Assembly (NCBI RefSeq): GCF_013410215.1
Contig: NZ_JACCFQ010000001.1
Coordinates: forward strand, 1,178,001 to 1,242,000
DNA length: 64,000 nt
Direction: 5' to 3'
Origin: Nesterenkonia sandarakina
GTDB taxonomy: Bacteria > Actinomycetota > Actinomycetes > Actinomycetales > Micrococcaceae
Part shown: in pieces, positions 33,468-42,107 of the stretch
How positions within the stretch are numbered: the first letter of the stretch is position 1
How the letters are laid out: each line of letters starts with the position of its first letter
Notes under the pieces: model-generated
Databases searched by the model: none
Told to the model about the DNA's origin: nothing
The model's input: the letters and a program-made list of their open reading frames with translations, nothing else
Made by a program: the position numbers and the translations under genes

Positions 33468-34465
33468 TGCAGCCTCAGGCTCAGAACGGGTCCGGTTCGG
33501 CCAGAGTCGGCGTCGCGGACATCCGCCGCCGAGGGGCGATGCGGAATCACCCGATCCGGGATGCCGGAGGCGACCAGGTCCAGCGAGAGCTGCTTTCTCT
33601 GTGACTCGTCCAAGTTCACCAGAGGCAGCCGTACCGGGCCGCCTGGCAGCCCCTGCATGGCCAGTGCTGCCTTGACCGAGGCAGCTGCCGGAGCCCGGAA
33701 CATTCCCTCGTAGACGGCAAGGAGCTGGCGGTGGATCCCTGCCGCCTGCGCCGTCCTGCCCTGCAGATGGCACTGCCGCAGGCAGCGCAGCAGATCCGCG
33801 GCGACGTGTCCGACGACCGAGACGAACCCGACCGCTCCGATCGAGAGCAGCGGGAGGTTCAGCACATCCTCCCCCGAGTAGTAGGTCAGACCAGTGTGCT
33901 GCATGACCCAGGAGCTCGCGGCGAGATCGCCCTTGGCGTCCTTGACCGCGATGATCCGCGGGTGCTCAGCAGCGGCCAGCAGGGTCTCGCGATCAATGGC
34001 CACCCCGGTACGACGCGGGATGTCGTAGAGCATGACCGGCAGCGAGGTGCTCTCGGCGATGGCGGTGAAGTGTCGCAGCAGACCAGCCTGGCTTGGGCGG
34101 CAGTAATACGGTGCGACCACCATCAACCCATCGGCACCGGCGCTCGCGGCCGCCTGCGCCAGCTCGATGCTGTGCTGAGTGCTGGCCACACCTACCCCGG
34201 CGATCACCGAGGCTCGCCCCCCGACCGCGGCGGAGACCGTCCTGATCATGGCCGTCTTCTCTGCATCTGTGGTGCTGATCGACTCGCCGGTGGTGCCGTT
34301 GACCACCAGCCCGTCGTTCCAGCCGTCGCGGGTGAGCCAGCGCGCGAGGTCGCGAGCACCTTCGAGGTCCAGCTGCCCGAATTCGTCGAAGGGGGTCACC
34401 ATGGCCGTCATCACCGTGCCGAACTGCGGGGTGATCCGGAACCTGAGATCGGGTGTCAATTCCAT
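33464..34465 (-). CDS. dapA: 4-Hydroxy-tetrahydrodipicolinate synthase
   Basis: A 333-residue TIM-barrel aldolase that condenses pyruvate with aspartate semialdehyde, the first committed step to lysine. Active-site residues are all present: GTTGES, Tyr in APYYCRPSQ, Tyr/Arg in LYDIPRRTG and the Schiff-base Lys in IAVKDAKGDL. Aligned to E. coli DapA, lysine-feedback residues His53, His56, Asn80 and Glu84 are Asp, Lys, Ala and His, so lysine inhibition is probably lost; related actinobacterial enzymes also lack it. The ATG at 34465 has AAGGAGA upstream. It follows the Pls-type gene by 31 bp and overlaps the next gene by 4 bp. It probably feeds lysine to Pls. Confidence 0.88.
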   Translation of the reverse strand: MELTPDLRFRITPQFGTVMTAMVTPFDEFGQLDLEGARDLARWLTRDGWNDGLVVNGTTGESISTTDAEKTAMIRTVSAAVGGRASVIAGVGVASTQHSIELAQAAASAGADGLMVVAPYYCRPSQAGLLRHFTAIAESTSLPVMLYDIPRRTGVAIDRETLLAAAEHPRIIAVKDAKGDLAASSWVMQHTGLTYYSGEDVLNLPLLSIGAVGFVSVVGHVAADLLRCLRQCHLQGRTAQAAGIHRQLLAVYEGMFRAPAAASVKAALAMQGLPGGPVRLPLVNLDESQRKQLSLDLVASGIPDRVIPHRPSAADVRDADSGRTGPVLSLRLQ

Positions 34466-34496
34466 CGTGTCTCCTTCTTCGGCACTTTCTGTGTCC

Positions 34497-37400
34497 TCAA
34501 CGAGCTGCCCCGGCGGCCGCGAGGGATTCTCGAGTGGAGAGGACGCCAACGGTGCGTCGGATCGGATTGCCGTTCCACGTGGTGGAGCCCGGGATGCTCT
34601 CCGAGCGCATCACCAGCGAGCCCGCACCGACACTTGCGTGAGGGCCCAATGAGCTGCCGGGAAGAACGATGCTGTTCGGCCCGAGGGAGGAGCCCTCTTC
34701 GAAATGGACCCGGTCCAGGCGCATGATCCGGTCGTGGAAGAGGTGCGTCTGCAAGACGGTGCCGCGGTTCACCGAGGCACCTTTGTCGAGCCGGATCAGA
34801 TCGAACTCCGGCAGCCACCAGGTCTCGCACCAGACACCGCGTCCGATCTTCGCGCCCATTCCGCGCAGCCACAGGTTCAGCAGCGGGGTGCCCAGACTCA
34901 TTCGGATCAGACCAGGGACAGCCAGCGCCTCGGAGAAGCAGTCGGCCAGCTCGTTGCGCCAGACGAACGAGCTCCACAGCGGTCGCTGGGTCGCTTTGAA
35001 CCGACCGACCAGGAGCCATTTAGCGAGCATCGCGGTCAGTGCGGCGGCGATCCCGCTGGCCAGCAGCACCGGGCCGGAGAGCGCCACGGCGGTGAGGAAG
35101 CCGAAGCTGGTGTAGATCAAGGCCAGCACGTAGACCGTGACCAGCGCCAACCACGCCGTGATGAACATCGGCAGGATGCGACACAGCTCCACCGCTGCCC
35201 GGGCCAGCTTGAGCCGACGCGGCGGGTCATAGGTCAGCGACGCGTCGACGTTCTCTGCAGCACGAGGAAGTTCGATCGGGGGGTTGCCGAGCCACAGCGA
35301 GTTCAGCGGCATCTCCTTGGGTGCGGAGGAGAGCACGGCGACCAGCGAGTTGGAGGGCATCCTCTGATTGGGACCGAGGATGGCCGAATTGCCGAGGAAC
35401 GCCTTCTGGCCGACGCTGCCGCTCTCCAACCGCAGCTGGCCGTGGCGGACATACTTGGCGGAGACCAGCGAATGATCGGCCAGGAACGACTTGTCGCCGA
35501 CGCTGGTCAGATGCGGGATCGCCTCCACGGTGGCGGCTTCCACGTCCTTGCCCACGTGCGCACCGAGCAGTCGCAGCCAGGAGGGGGTGAGCATGCTGGA
35601 GTAGAGCGGGTACATGTTGATCAGTGACTTCGCCATCAGACGTCCCGACATCCAGGCGGCCCACGCGGGGAGGCTGTGCACCGAGTGGATACCTCGAGGC
35701 ATGAGACGGCCCATCAGCCGGACGGAACCGGCGAGCAGACCGAGATACGTCACCACGGTGATCACGATGAACACCGGGGTCCAGGCGGCAAGCGTCCACA
35801 GGGCCGGGGCCAGCGTCTCGTAGTCCGAGATCAACAACAGCATGAGGGCGGCCCCCGGCAGCGGTGCTGAGAGGGCGAGCAGTCCCAGCATCAGGAGTCC
35901 GATCGGGTACATCAGCGCGACACCCAGGTGACCCCGGGCCGCGGACTTCTCGGTCACCGGCCAGTCCTGCCCCGAGACGCCGATCCTCTGCAACGGGGAA
36001 CCGGCCCAGTGCTCGTTCTCTGGGACCATGTCGGTGACCACACTGGCGGGTGCGATCTCCGCATTGGCGCCGACCACGGCTCCTCCCTGGAGGGTCGACC
36101 TCATGCCGACGCGTGCATTTTCACCGATCCGCACGACTCCGATATGGAGCTGATCGCCCTCGAGCCAGTGACCGGCGAGGTCGACGTCCTGTTCGATGGA
36201 GGCCCCGGACTCGATCGCGGCGAGGCCCGTGACGGGGGGAAGCGCGTCCAAGTGGACGTTCTTGCCGACTCCTGCGCCCATGGCACGTGCGAAGGCGGGG
36301 GCAAGGGGCGTGCCCATCAACGCGTCTAACTGACAGAAGGTGAGGATCCGCTCTGCCGCCCAAAGGCGAACATGCGCGACCCCGCCACGCGGATAGATGC
36401 CCGGTCTCACGCGGTAGAGCAAGACTCGGGCCGAGACGATCGCCGCGATGGCCCGTGCGGGCAGGCTGAAGAGCAGAAGCCAGGCGATGATCGTGGGGAC
36501 CAGGGGTGGATTCGGCACCCAGGGTGTCTCTCCGATCTGGAACAGCACCAGACACACGATGGCGATCCCGGTCACATAGCGCAGACCGATGATGCTGTAG
36601 AGACCGGCGATCAGCGGCATCTGGAGGAATCCGGTCCAACGGGGAGTGGGGCGCGTCGTGCGCTCCATGGAAGTCTTGGGATCGAGTTGGCGAAGATGCG
36701 AAGACATCTCGGAGAGTGAGGGGTGAGCATAGAGATCTGCGATCGAGACGTCCGGATAGCGCTTGCGCAACGTGGAGACCAGCTGGGCGGCCGTCAGGCT
36801 GGAACCGCCAAGGGCGAAGAAGTCGCTCTCGGCGCTCAGCGGCACCGGACCCAACAGGCCGGTCCACCGCTCAGCCAGCCAGACGAAATCGGCATGCAGC
36901 TCAGTGGCTGCCGCCGCCGCGCTCGGGTCCGCCGGCAGCGGCCAGGGGAGCGCCTTGCGATCTACCTTGCCGGAGGTCTTCACCGGGAGCTCATCGATCA
37001 CGGCAAGTGCAGGGACCAGCCGCCCGGGAAGCTTCTCGCTCAGAGCAGCGCGCGCCTGGACCAGGTCGATGGTCTTGCCGGCGGCGGGCACCAGGTATCC
37101 AGCGAGGATCCCATTGCCGTCTGGGCTCTTCTGCACCGCGCTGGCGCCTGCGGCGACGTTGGCCAGATTGCTCAGCGCATTGTCTACTTCTCCGAGCTCA
37201 ACTCGCTGACCGGCGAGCTTGACCTGATCGTCCGCTCTGCCGACGAAGATCAGGCCTTCCATCTCAGCGCGGACCAGATCACCGCTGCGGTAGGCGCGGG
37301 GCCAACCAAGAGTGGTCATCGGCGCGTACTTCTCCGCGTCCTTCACCGGGTCCAGGTACCGACCCAGCCCGGCTCCGCCGATGACCAGCTCGCCTACTTC

Positions 37401-38564
37401 GCCCCAGGGCACCGGCTGGTCCTCCGCATCCACCACAGCCAGCTGCCACCCGCGCAGGGGAAGCCCGATGCGCACCGGCCCTGAACCGTCGACCAGGGCG
37501 CCGCAGGAGACGACCGTGGCCTCGGTGGGGCCGTAGGTGTTCCAGACCTCCCGGCCCGGGGTCGCCAGACGTGCCACGAGCTCCGGCGGGCAAGCCTCCC
37601 CGCCGAAGATCAGCAGCCGGACGTTCTTCAGAGACTCGGCGGGCCACATCGCAGCCAGCGTCGGCACGGTCGAGACGGCCGTGATCCCGCGCTCAGCCAG
37701 CCAGGGCCCGAGGTCTTCACCTGAACGGACGACGTCACGCGGTGCCGGCACGAGGCAGGCGGCGTAGCGCCAGGCCAGCCACATCTCCTCACAGGAGGCG
37801 TCAAAGCTCACCGAAAGCCCGGCCAGGACCCGATCTCCCGGTCCCAACGGAGCATCGACGCAGTACACAGAAGCCTCGGCGTCCACGAATGCCGCCGCGG
37901 ATCTGTGCGAGATCGCCACCCCCTTGGGCTTTCCGGTGGACCCTGAGGTGAAGATGATCCAGGCATCGTCGTCGCCGTTAGGGGGGCGATCTTCTCCGCG
38001 CGGGGGTGAATCAGGCAGCAGGCGCACGTTGAGACCGGACTCGATCACGGCCGTGACGCCAGCTTCCTGCCACACCATGCGCGCACGTTCCTGAGGCTCA
38101 TCATGATCCACCGGCACGTAGGCGGCTCCTCGGTAGAGCGCCGCCAGGATCGCGATGTAGAGCTCCACGGTTCCGGAGGGGACCCGGATGCCGACCCGAT
38201 CTCCTGTGCCGATGCCCGCTTCCCGCATGACCACGGACACCTTCTCGATGCGATTCAGAAGTTCCAGGTAGCTCAGCTGGACCACGCCGTCGTCGAGCGC
38301 GGTCGCGTCCGGAAAGTTGTCGACACTGTGGAAGAAGATGTCCAGCAGAGTCCGCGGGGCGGTGACGGCTCCGCCGGAGTACACGGCAGTTGAAGGTGCA
38401 AGTTTGTTCCAACTCCCGATGGGTCGCGAGGCGCCGGCGGGGGCGGTCAGTGCAATGACCTCACCCGGCGGCTCCTGGTGCAGCTCTGCGGTGGCGGGGG
38501 GCTTGAGTGCAAGGTCCGGGGTCACCGTGGGGAGGGCCTTCGGCGAGCCTTCGTAAAGAACCAT
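34497..38564 (-). CDS. pls: Pls/PosA-family membrane NRPS, predicted poly-lysine synthetase
   Basis: A 1355-residue membrane peptide synthetase with the layout of epsilon-poly-L-lysine synthetase. Adenylation domain (about 70-540): FTSGSTGKPKG, NTYGPTEAT, YRSGDL and SGKVDRK. Carrier domain (about 555-625): phosphopantetheine Ser589 in ALGGSSL. Then six membrane spans in three pairs separate three hexapeptide-repeat-like catalytic domains (TIGR02353-type terminal region). The specificity residues read D255 A256 E259 S298 I319 G321 T343 V351 V352 K533, close to the lysine code of bacitracin synthetase. The length is near the Streptomyces enzyme. AAAAGGTGA precedes the ATG. There is no condensation or thioesterase domain of ordinary NRPS type. 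Confidence 0.9.
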   Translation of the reverse strand: MVLYEGSPKALPTVTPDLALKPPATAELHQEPPGEVIALTAPAGASRPIGSWNKLAPSTAVYSGGAVTAPRTLLDIFFHSVDNFPDATALDDGVVQLSYLELLNRIEKVSVVMREAGIGTGDRVGIRVPSGTVELYIAILAALYRGAAYVPVDHDEPQERARMVWQEAGVTAVIESGLNVRLLPDSPPRGEDRPPNGDDDAWIIFTSGSTGKPKGVAISHRSAAAFVDAEASVYCVDAPLGPGDRVLAGLSVSFDASCEEMWLAWRYAACLVPAPRDVVRSGEDLGPWLAERGITAVSTVPTLAAMWPAESLKNVRLLIFGGEACPPELVARLATPGREVWNTYGPTEATVVSCGALVDGSGPVRIGLPLRGWQLAVVDAEDQPVPWGEVGELVIGGAGLGRYLDPVKDAEKYAPMTTLGWPRAYRSGDLVRAEMEGLIFVGRADDQVKLAGQRVELGEVDNALSNLANVAAGASAVQKSPDGNGILAGYLVPAAGKTIDLVQARAALSEKLPGRLVPALAVIDELPVKTSGKVDRKALPWPLPADPSAAAAATELHADFVWLAERWTGLLGPVPLSAESDFFALGGSSLTAAQLVSTLRKRYPDVSIADLYAHPSLSEMSSHLRQLDPKTSMERTTRPTPRWTGFLQMPLIAGLYSIIGLRYVTGIAIVCLVLFQIGETPWVPNPPLVPTIIAWLLLFSLPARAIAAIVSARVLLYRVRPGIYPRGGVAHVRLWAAERILTFCQLDALMGTPLAPAFARAMGAGVGKNVHLDALPPVTGLAAIESGASIEQDVDLAGHWLEGDQLHIGVVRIGENARVGMRSTLQGGAVVGANAEIAPASVVTDMVPENEHWAGSPLQRIGVSGQDWPVTEKSAARGHLGVALMYPIGLLMLGLLALSAPLPGAALMLLLISDYETLAPALWTLAAWTPVFIVITVVTYLGLLAGSVRLMGRLMPRGIHSVHSLPAWAAWMSGRLMAKSLINMYPLYSSMLTPSWLRLLGAHVGKDVEAATVEAIPHLTSVGDKSFLADHSLVSAKYVRHGQLRLESGSVGQKAFLGNSAILGPNQRMPSNSLVAVLSSAPKEMPLNSLWLGNPPIELPRAAENVDASLTYDPPRRLKLARAAVELCRILPMFITAWLALVTVYVLALIYTSFGFLTAVALSGPVLLASGIAAALTAMLAKWLLVGRFKATQRPLWSSFVWRNELADCFSEALAVPGLIRMSLGTPLLNLWLRGMGAKIGRGVWCETWWLPEFDLIRLDKGASVNRGTVLQTHLFHDRIMRLDRVHFEEGSSLGPNSIVLPGSSLGPHASVGAGSLVMRSESIPGSTTWNGNPIRRTVGVLSTRESLAAAGAAR

Positions 38565-38689
38565 AAATCACCTTTTCGGCTGGAAAAGTCGGCACCCGAT
38601 CGTGTCTTGGGCACGACTTAGGGGTTCCCGCTCCGCAGGACGGACCGGTTGTAGCAAGGGATACGCCGGTCACACAGGTCTCATTCATC

Positions 38690-38720
38690 ACAGCCCTGAA
38701 AATCTTTTGAGCAGGGCTGT
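38690..38720. promoter_or_regulatory. 9-bp inverted repeat upstream of the pls-type gene
   Basis: ACAGCCCTG (38690-38698) and CAGGGCTGT (38712-38720) surround 13 A/T-rich bases. It is 126 bp upstream of the synthetase start; it could be an operator, an attenuator-like hairpin or a terminator for transcripts arriving from the right. Confidence 0.4.
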
Positions 38721-38893
38721 GCAGAGCCGAGTCCCGATGTGCTCCGAAGATCGAACACTGCCGATGCGGGGCGGTCCGGGTTCGGCATTCAACGGGGCCG
38801 AGCGCGCTGAGATGCTGGTTTCGGTATTGCTTAGCTCTCGAAAACGAGTATCATGCGCAGATCGCGCTCGATTATTGAGAGATCTGTCACATC

Positions 38894-38924
38894 TTGAAAT
38901 ATTCAATAGCGTGCGGATACGCTA
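38894..38924. promoter_or_regulatory. Two adjacent palindromes in the pls/sigma intergenic region
   Basis: TTGAAATATTCAA (38894-38906) is immediately followed by TAGCGT-N6-ACGCTA (38907-38924). Both are perfect and abut without a gap, inside the only A+T-rich patch of the intergenic region. They look like operators. Confidence 0.5.
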
Positions 38925-39202
38925 CAGAAGGCTTGAAGCAACTAAGGACCGTGCCGGTCTGACATCCTTGCACCGGATGTGCCCAGGGCCTAGAAAGGTC
39001 TTCCCCCCCATGCCTGTTTCTCCGCCCGTTTCACGGAGTACCTCGAGAAGGTCGTCGCTGCGCGGTGATGACGCGCTTGGTAGGCGAAATTGCAGGTCTC
39101 GACTGCCCATGGAGAGACAGCGGGGTGGACTGCCAGGCCAGCCCGTGAGGGGCGAACCTTTCCTGGCCAGCCCGGCCCGCCCTGCTCAAGGGGGTGCCTG
39201 CC

Positions 39203-39781
39203 ATGGATCCAGCGGGTGAGGACGTCCCTTTCGATGTCCGGGAGGCCTTTGCCGCGCACGGCGGGGCGCTCTTCGCGTTCGCGCTCAATGCGCTCGGCGA
39301 CCGGTCCGAGGCTGAGGACTGCGTCCAGGAGGCCTTCATCCGCGCCTGGCGGAATCGGGATCGTTACAGCAGTTCTCGCGGTTCAGTGAGGACCTGGCTC
39401 TTCGCCATAGCGCGGAACCTCGTCATCGATGCCTTGCGTGCTCGTGCCAGACGACCCGCCCCCTCGGACCCGGAGAAGATCGAGTGGGCCAGTGAGCCGG
39501 TGGCCGAGGATCTGCTCATCGTCGAGCGGCTGGTCCTCTATGAATCCTTGGCCACACTCACCTTCGAGCATCGAGAGGTCATTTTCGCTGTTCAGCTCAA
39601 CGGCGTAGGCTACGAGGAGCTTTCGGAACAGACGGGCGTTCCGGTCGCGACCTTGCGGACGCGGATGTACTACGGGCTGAGATCACTGCGGAGGGCACTG
39701 GGGGGTAATGCTCACGATGGGGGAAATGCCGTCGCGGCGCGAGGAGCTGATCGCAGGGGCGCTGACGGGCAGTCTCAGTGA
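39203..39781 (+). CDS. ECF-type RNA polymerase sigma factor
   Basis: A 192-residue sigma-70 family factor with region 2 (about 10-80: DCVQEAFIRAWRNRD, then VRTWLFAIARNLVIDALR) and region 4 (about 110-165: LNGVGYEELSEQTGVPVATL, ending in RMYYGLRSLRRAL). It directs RNA polymerase to a special promoter set. The ATG at 39203 is preferred over the GTG at 39194 because AAGGGGG lies just upstream. The 3' end overlaps the next gene, which resembles a RskA-type anti-sigma domain. It is divergent from the pls-type operon and is a candidate regulator of it. The C-terminal 25 residues lie in the overlap and are atypical. Confidence 0.88.
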   Translation: MDPAGEDVPFDVREAFAAHGGALFAFALNALGDRSEAEDCVQEAFIRAWRNRDRYSSSRGSVRTWLFAIARNLVIDALRARARRPAPSDPEKIEWASEPVAEDLLIVERLVLYESLATLTFEHREVIFAVQLNGVGYEELSEQTGVPVATLRTRMYYGLRSLRRALGGNAHDGGNAVAARGADRRGADGQSQ

Positions 39782-40007
39782 CGCCGAGTGGCAGGAACTG
39801 GACCAGGCCCGAGCCGCAGACCCGACGATCGACGACGAGCTCGCGGAGCTCCGCGCAACAGCCTCGCGTCTTGATGCCGCCGACCTGAGCTGGCGGGAAG
39901 AGACTCCGCCTGCGTCGCTTGAAGAACGCATCCGCGCTGCGACCTCAGAATCAGAGGAAGAACCAGGCCGGGACAGCGACGACGGACACCCTTCCTCCGG
40001 TACCTGA
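39708..40007 (+). CDS. Soluble anti-sigma-like protein (RskA N-terminal domain only)
   Basis: About 99 residues resembling the anti-sigma domain of RskA-type factors: a helical start (EELIAGALTGSLSDAEWQ), the middle AADPTIDDELAELRA and the closing PPASLEERIRAA. In RskA a membrane span and extracellular domain follow; here the protein stops with an acidic tail, so it should be cytosolic. It overlaps the sigma gene by up to 74 bp. Starts at 39708, 39717 or 39726 are possible; all follow a GGGGGG tract. The overlap fits translational coupling of sigma and antagonist. The anti-sigma call rests on weak motif similarity plus position. Confidence 0.66.
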   Translation: MLTMGEMPSRREELIAGALTGSLSDAEWQELDQARAADPTIDDELAELRATASRLDAADLSWREETPPASLEERIRAATSESEEEPGRDSDDGHPSSGT

Positions 40008-40204
40008 CGCCCACCGAGCGTGATCCTGCTCCTCGGATCCCTCCCGCGATCCCGCTGCAGCCACGATCGCGTGCACCTGTCACTCGCCGCTGACTGCCGC
40101 TGGTTCTGCAACGCGCTGACCTGCGCTGAGAATGCTCGACGCCCCATGATGGGCTCGTATAGGTTGAGCACGACGCGAAGCGACCGCACAGCACAGGAGG
40201 CGCC

Positions 40205-41110
40205 ATGACTCAGCATCCAGACCAGAACGAGCCGTCTGAAGGCGAGAACCCGAAGAGGGAGCGTTCGCCGGGGGAAGGCTCTGGTTCGCCCGGCCACCAG
40301 CCCACCACCCCCCTGGGCGATCGCCCCGGAAACGCCGGAGGCCCGGGTCTGCCGGCAGGGCCCGGCCCCGCACAGGCAGGTCAGCAGCCCCGGCAGCCCG
40401 ATCACCCGGGTCAGTCGAGTCCGACGGGTGAGTCCGGTCCTGGTCCCTACGGCCGGCCAACCTCGCCGCAGCAGGCTCCTGGTGCGGGCGCCGGGGCGGG
40501 CTACGGGCAGCCCCAGGGTGGATATCCGGGTCCAGGCGAGTCGGGGCCCGGTCAGTCGGGAGCCGGTCAGTCGGGTCCGGGCCAGTCCGGGCGCCCGCAG
40601 TCGGGACAGGATCAGCCCGGCCAGCCGCGACCCGGCCAGCCCGGTCCATACCCGGCTCAGCCCGGCCAGTACCCGGGTCAGCCCGGCCAGTACCCGGGCT
40701 CCTCGGGACAGTACCCGGGACCGGGCTTCCAGCAGCAGCCGTACCCGCAGCAGTCTCAGCGTCCCGGCGGAACCAATCAGAACGCCGTCGAAGGCAAGAA
40801 CTTCTTTGCGGCCCTGTTCGACCTCTCCTTCCAGAGCTTCGTGACGGTGAAGTTCGCCAAGTTCATCTATGTGCTGTTGATCGCGTTCGTCGTGCTCGGG
40901 TACCTGGTCGTGGTGGCCTCCGCGTTCACCGAGGGTCCCGGGGTGGGCCTGTTCGCGCTGCTGCTCGGCTGGATCCCTGCCGCGATCTACCTGATCCTGA
41001 TCAGAATCACTCTGGAGTTCATGATCGCGCTGGTCCGCACCTCGCAGAACACCGCTGGCACCCGTTCCGAGATCGAGGCGCTGCGGTCCGAGTTGAAGGA
41101 CCGCCGCTGA
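40205..41110 (+). CDS. DUF4282 membrane protein with Pro/Gly/Gln-rich N-terminus
   Basis: A 301-residue protein. The first 190 residues are low-complexity Pro/Gly/Gln/Ser with repeated PGQ and GQYPG units. Residues about 200-285 form the DUF4282 domain: [18 protein letters not shown] leads into two membrane spans and [14 protein letters not shown]. The function of DUF4282 is not established; the repeat-rich tail may bind other envelope proteins. AGGAGGCG before the ATG is a strong ribosome binding site. A strong terminator follows. Confidence 0.8.
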   Translation: MTQHPDQNEPSEGENPKRERSPGEGSGSPGHQPTTPLGDRPGNAGGPGLPAGPGPAQAGQQPRQPDHPGQSSPTGESGPGPYGRPTSPQQAPGAGAGAGYGQPQGGYPGPGESGPGQSGAGQSGPGQSGRPQSGQDQPGQPRPGQPGPYPAQPGQYPGQPGQYPGSSGQYPGPGFQQQPYPQQSQRPGGTNQNAVEGKNFFAALFDLSFQSFVTVKFAKFIYVLLIAFVVLGYLVVVASAFTEGPGVGLFALLLGWIPAAIYLILIRITLEFMIALVRTSQNTAGTRSEIEALRSELKDRR

Positions 41111-41141
41111 ACCTCACGGCAGATGTTCCCTGAGGCCGGAC

Positions 41142-41191
41142 ACGACGACGGCGCCTGACTCTCCGCGCGGAGGATCAGGCGCCGTCGTCGT
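41142..41191. terminator. Bidirectional hairpin terminator
   Basis: Perfect 17-bp arms ACGACGACGGCGCCTGA (41142-41158) and TCAGGCGCCGTCGTCGT (41175-41191), plus an inner CTCC/GGAG pairing. It lies between the convergent DUF4282 and xth genes. Confidence 0.88.
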
Positions 41192-41203
41192 CGGGGCTCA
41201 GGA

Positions 41204-42007
41204 TCAGCTCAGCTCCACCACCACGGGGGCGTGGTCCGAGGCACCCTTGCCCTTGCGCTCCTCGCGGTCGATGGAGGCAGCGCTCACGCGTTCGCTCAGC
41301 GCGGGGGAGCCCAGCACGAAGTCGATGCGCATGCCCTCCTTCTTCGGGAAGCGCAGCTTGGTGTAGTCCCAGTAGGTGTAGACCCCGGGGCCGGGCGTGT
41401 GTGGGCGGACGACGTCGGTGTACCCGCTGTCCAGGAAGCTTTGGAACGCCTCACGCTCGGCGGGGGAGACGTGTGTGAGTCCCTGTTCGCGGAAGAAGTC
41501 GATGTCCCAGACGTCCTCGTCCTGCGGGGCGATGTTGAAGTCACCCATCAGCGCGATCTGGGCCTGCGGGTCCTTGTTCAGCCATGACTGGGCGTGGTCG
41601 TTGAGCTGACGCAGCCAGGCGAGCTTATAGCTCATGTGCTCATCCTCGAGTGAACGGCCATTGGGCACGTAGAGACTCCAGATGCGCACGTCGCCGCAGG
41701 TCGCAGCGATGGCGCGTGCCTCCTGGATCGGGTCCTTGCCGCCCTTGCCGAAGACCGGCTGGTCTTCGAAGGTGCGCTCCACATCCTTCATGCCTACACG
41801 AGAGGCGATCGCCACACCGTTCCACTGGTTCAGACCGAAGTGCGCCACGTCGTAGCCGTTGGCCTCGAAGAGCTCCCAGGGGAAGTTCTCGTCCTTGCAC
41901 TTGGTCTCCTGGATCGCCAGGACGTCCACGTCAGAGCGGTCCAGCCAGGCCTCGACCCGGTCGGCCCGGGCCCGCATCGAGTTCACATTCCATGTCGCAA
42001 TCCGCAT
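41204..42007 (-). CDS. xth: Exodeoxyribonuclease III / AP endonuclease
   Basis: A 267-residue EEP-family DNA repair enzyme with 3'-5' exonuclease and AP-endonuclease activity. Characteristic elements are RIATWNVNSMRAR at the N-terminus, IQETKCKDE with the catalytic Glu, LMGDFNIAPQDEDV with the Asp/Asn pair, RIDFVLGS and the final catalytic His in SDHAPVV. Length is typical. The gene seems leaderless: TAGTTT on the minus strand ends seven bases before the ATG. It points the same way as nadE 100 bp upstream. Confidence 0.92.
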   Translation of the reverse strand: MRIATWNVNSMRARADRVEAWLDRSDVDVLAIQETKCKDENFPWELFEANGYDVAHFGLNQWNGVAIASRVGMKDVERTFEDQPVFGKGGKDPIQEARAIAATCGDVRIWSLYVPNGRSLEDEHMSYKLAWLRQLNDHAQSWLNKDPQAQIALMGDFNIAPQDEDVWDIDFFREQGLTHVSPAEREAFQSFLDSGYTDVVRPHTPGPGVYTYWDYTKLRFPKKEGMRIDFVLGSPALSERVSAASIDREERKGKGASDHAPVVVELS

Positions 42008-42107
42008 GGGCTCAAAACTACCAGCGGGGACCCGCCGCTCGGCCCTCCGCTCAAGCGAGGTCCTGGCTCACCGGGTGGGTCTCACCGGGCGCTTCGACCG
42101 GGGCGGC

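Larger units (their letters stand above)
38565..39202. other. Intergenic control region between divergent pls-type and ECF sigma genes
   Basis: About 640 bp without a convincing gene. It holds a hairpin at 38690-38720, an A+T-richer patch at about 38815-38925 containing two adjacent palindromes, and a GC-rich stretch up to the sigma factor start. Such length is exceptional in this otherwise compact window and suggests several regulatory inputs. Confidence 0.6.

Noticed and set aside
38600-38640. GGGAAC on the minus strand upstream of pls as an ECF -35 box
   Set aside because: No matching -10 element lies at 16-18 bp spacing, so a sigma-controlled pls promoter cannot be claimed from sequence alone.
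38602-39219. 205-codon plus-strand frame between pls and the sigma factor
   Set aside because: Composition and lack of any domain, plus the overlap with the sigma factor start and the palindromes, argue against a gene.
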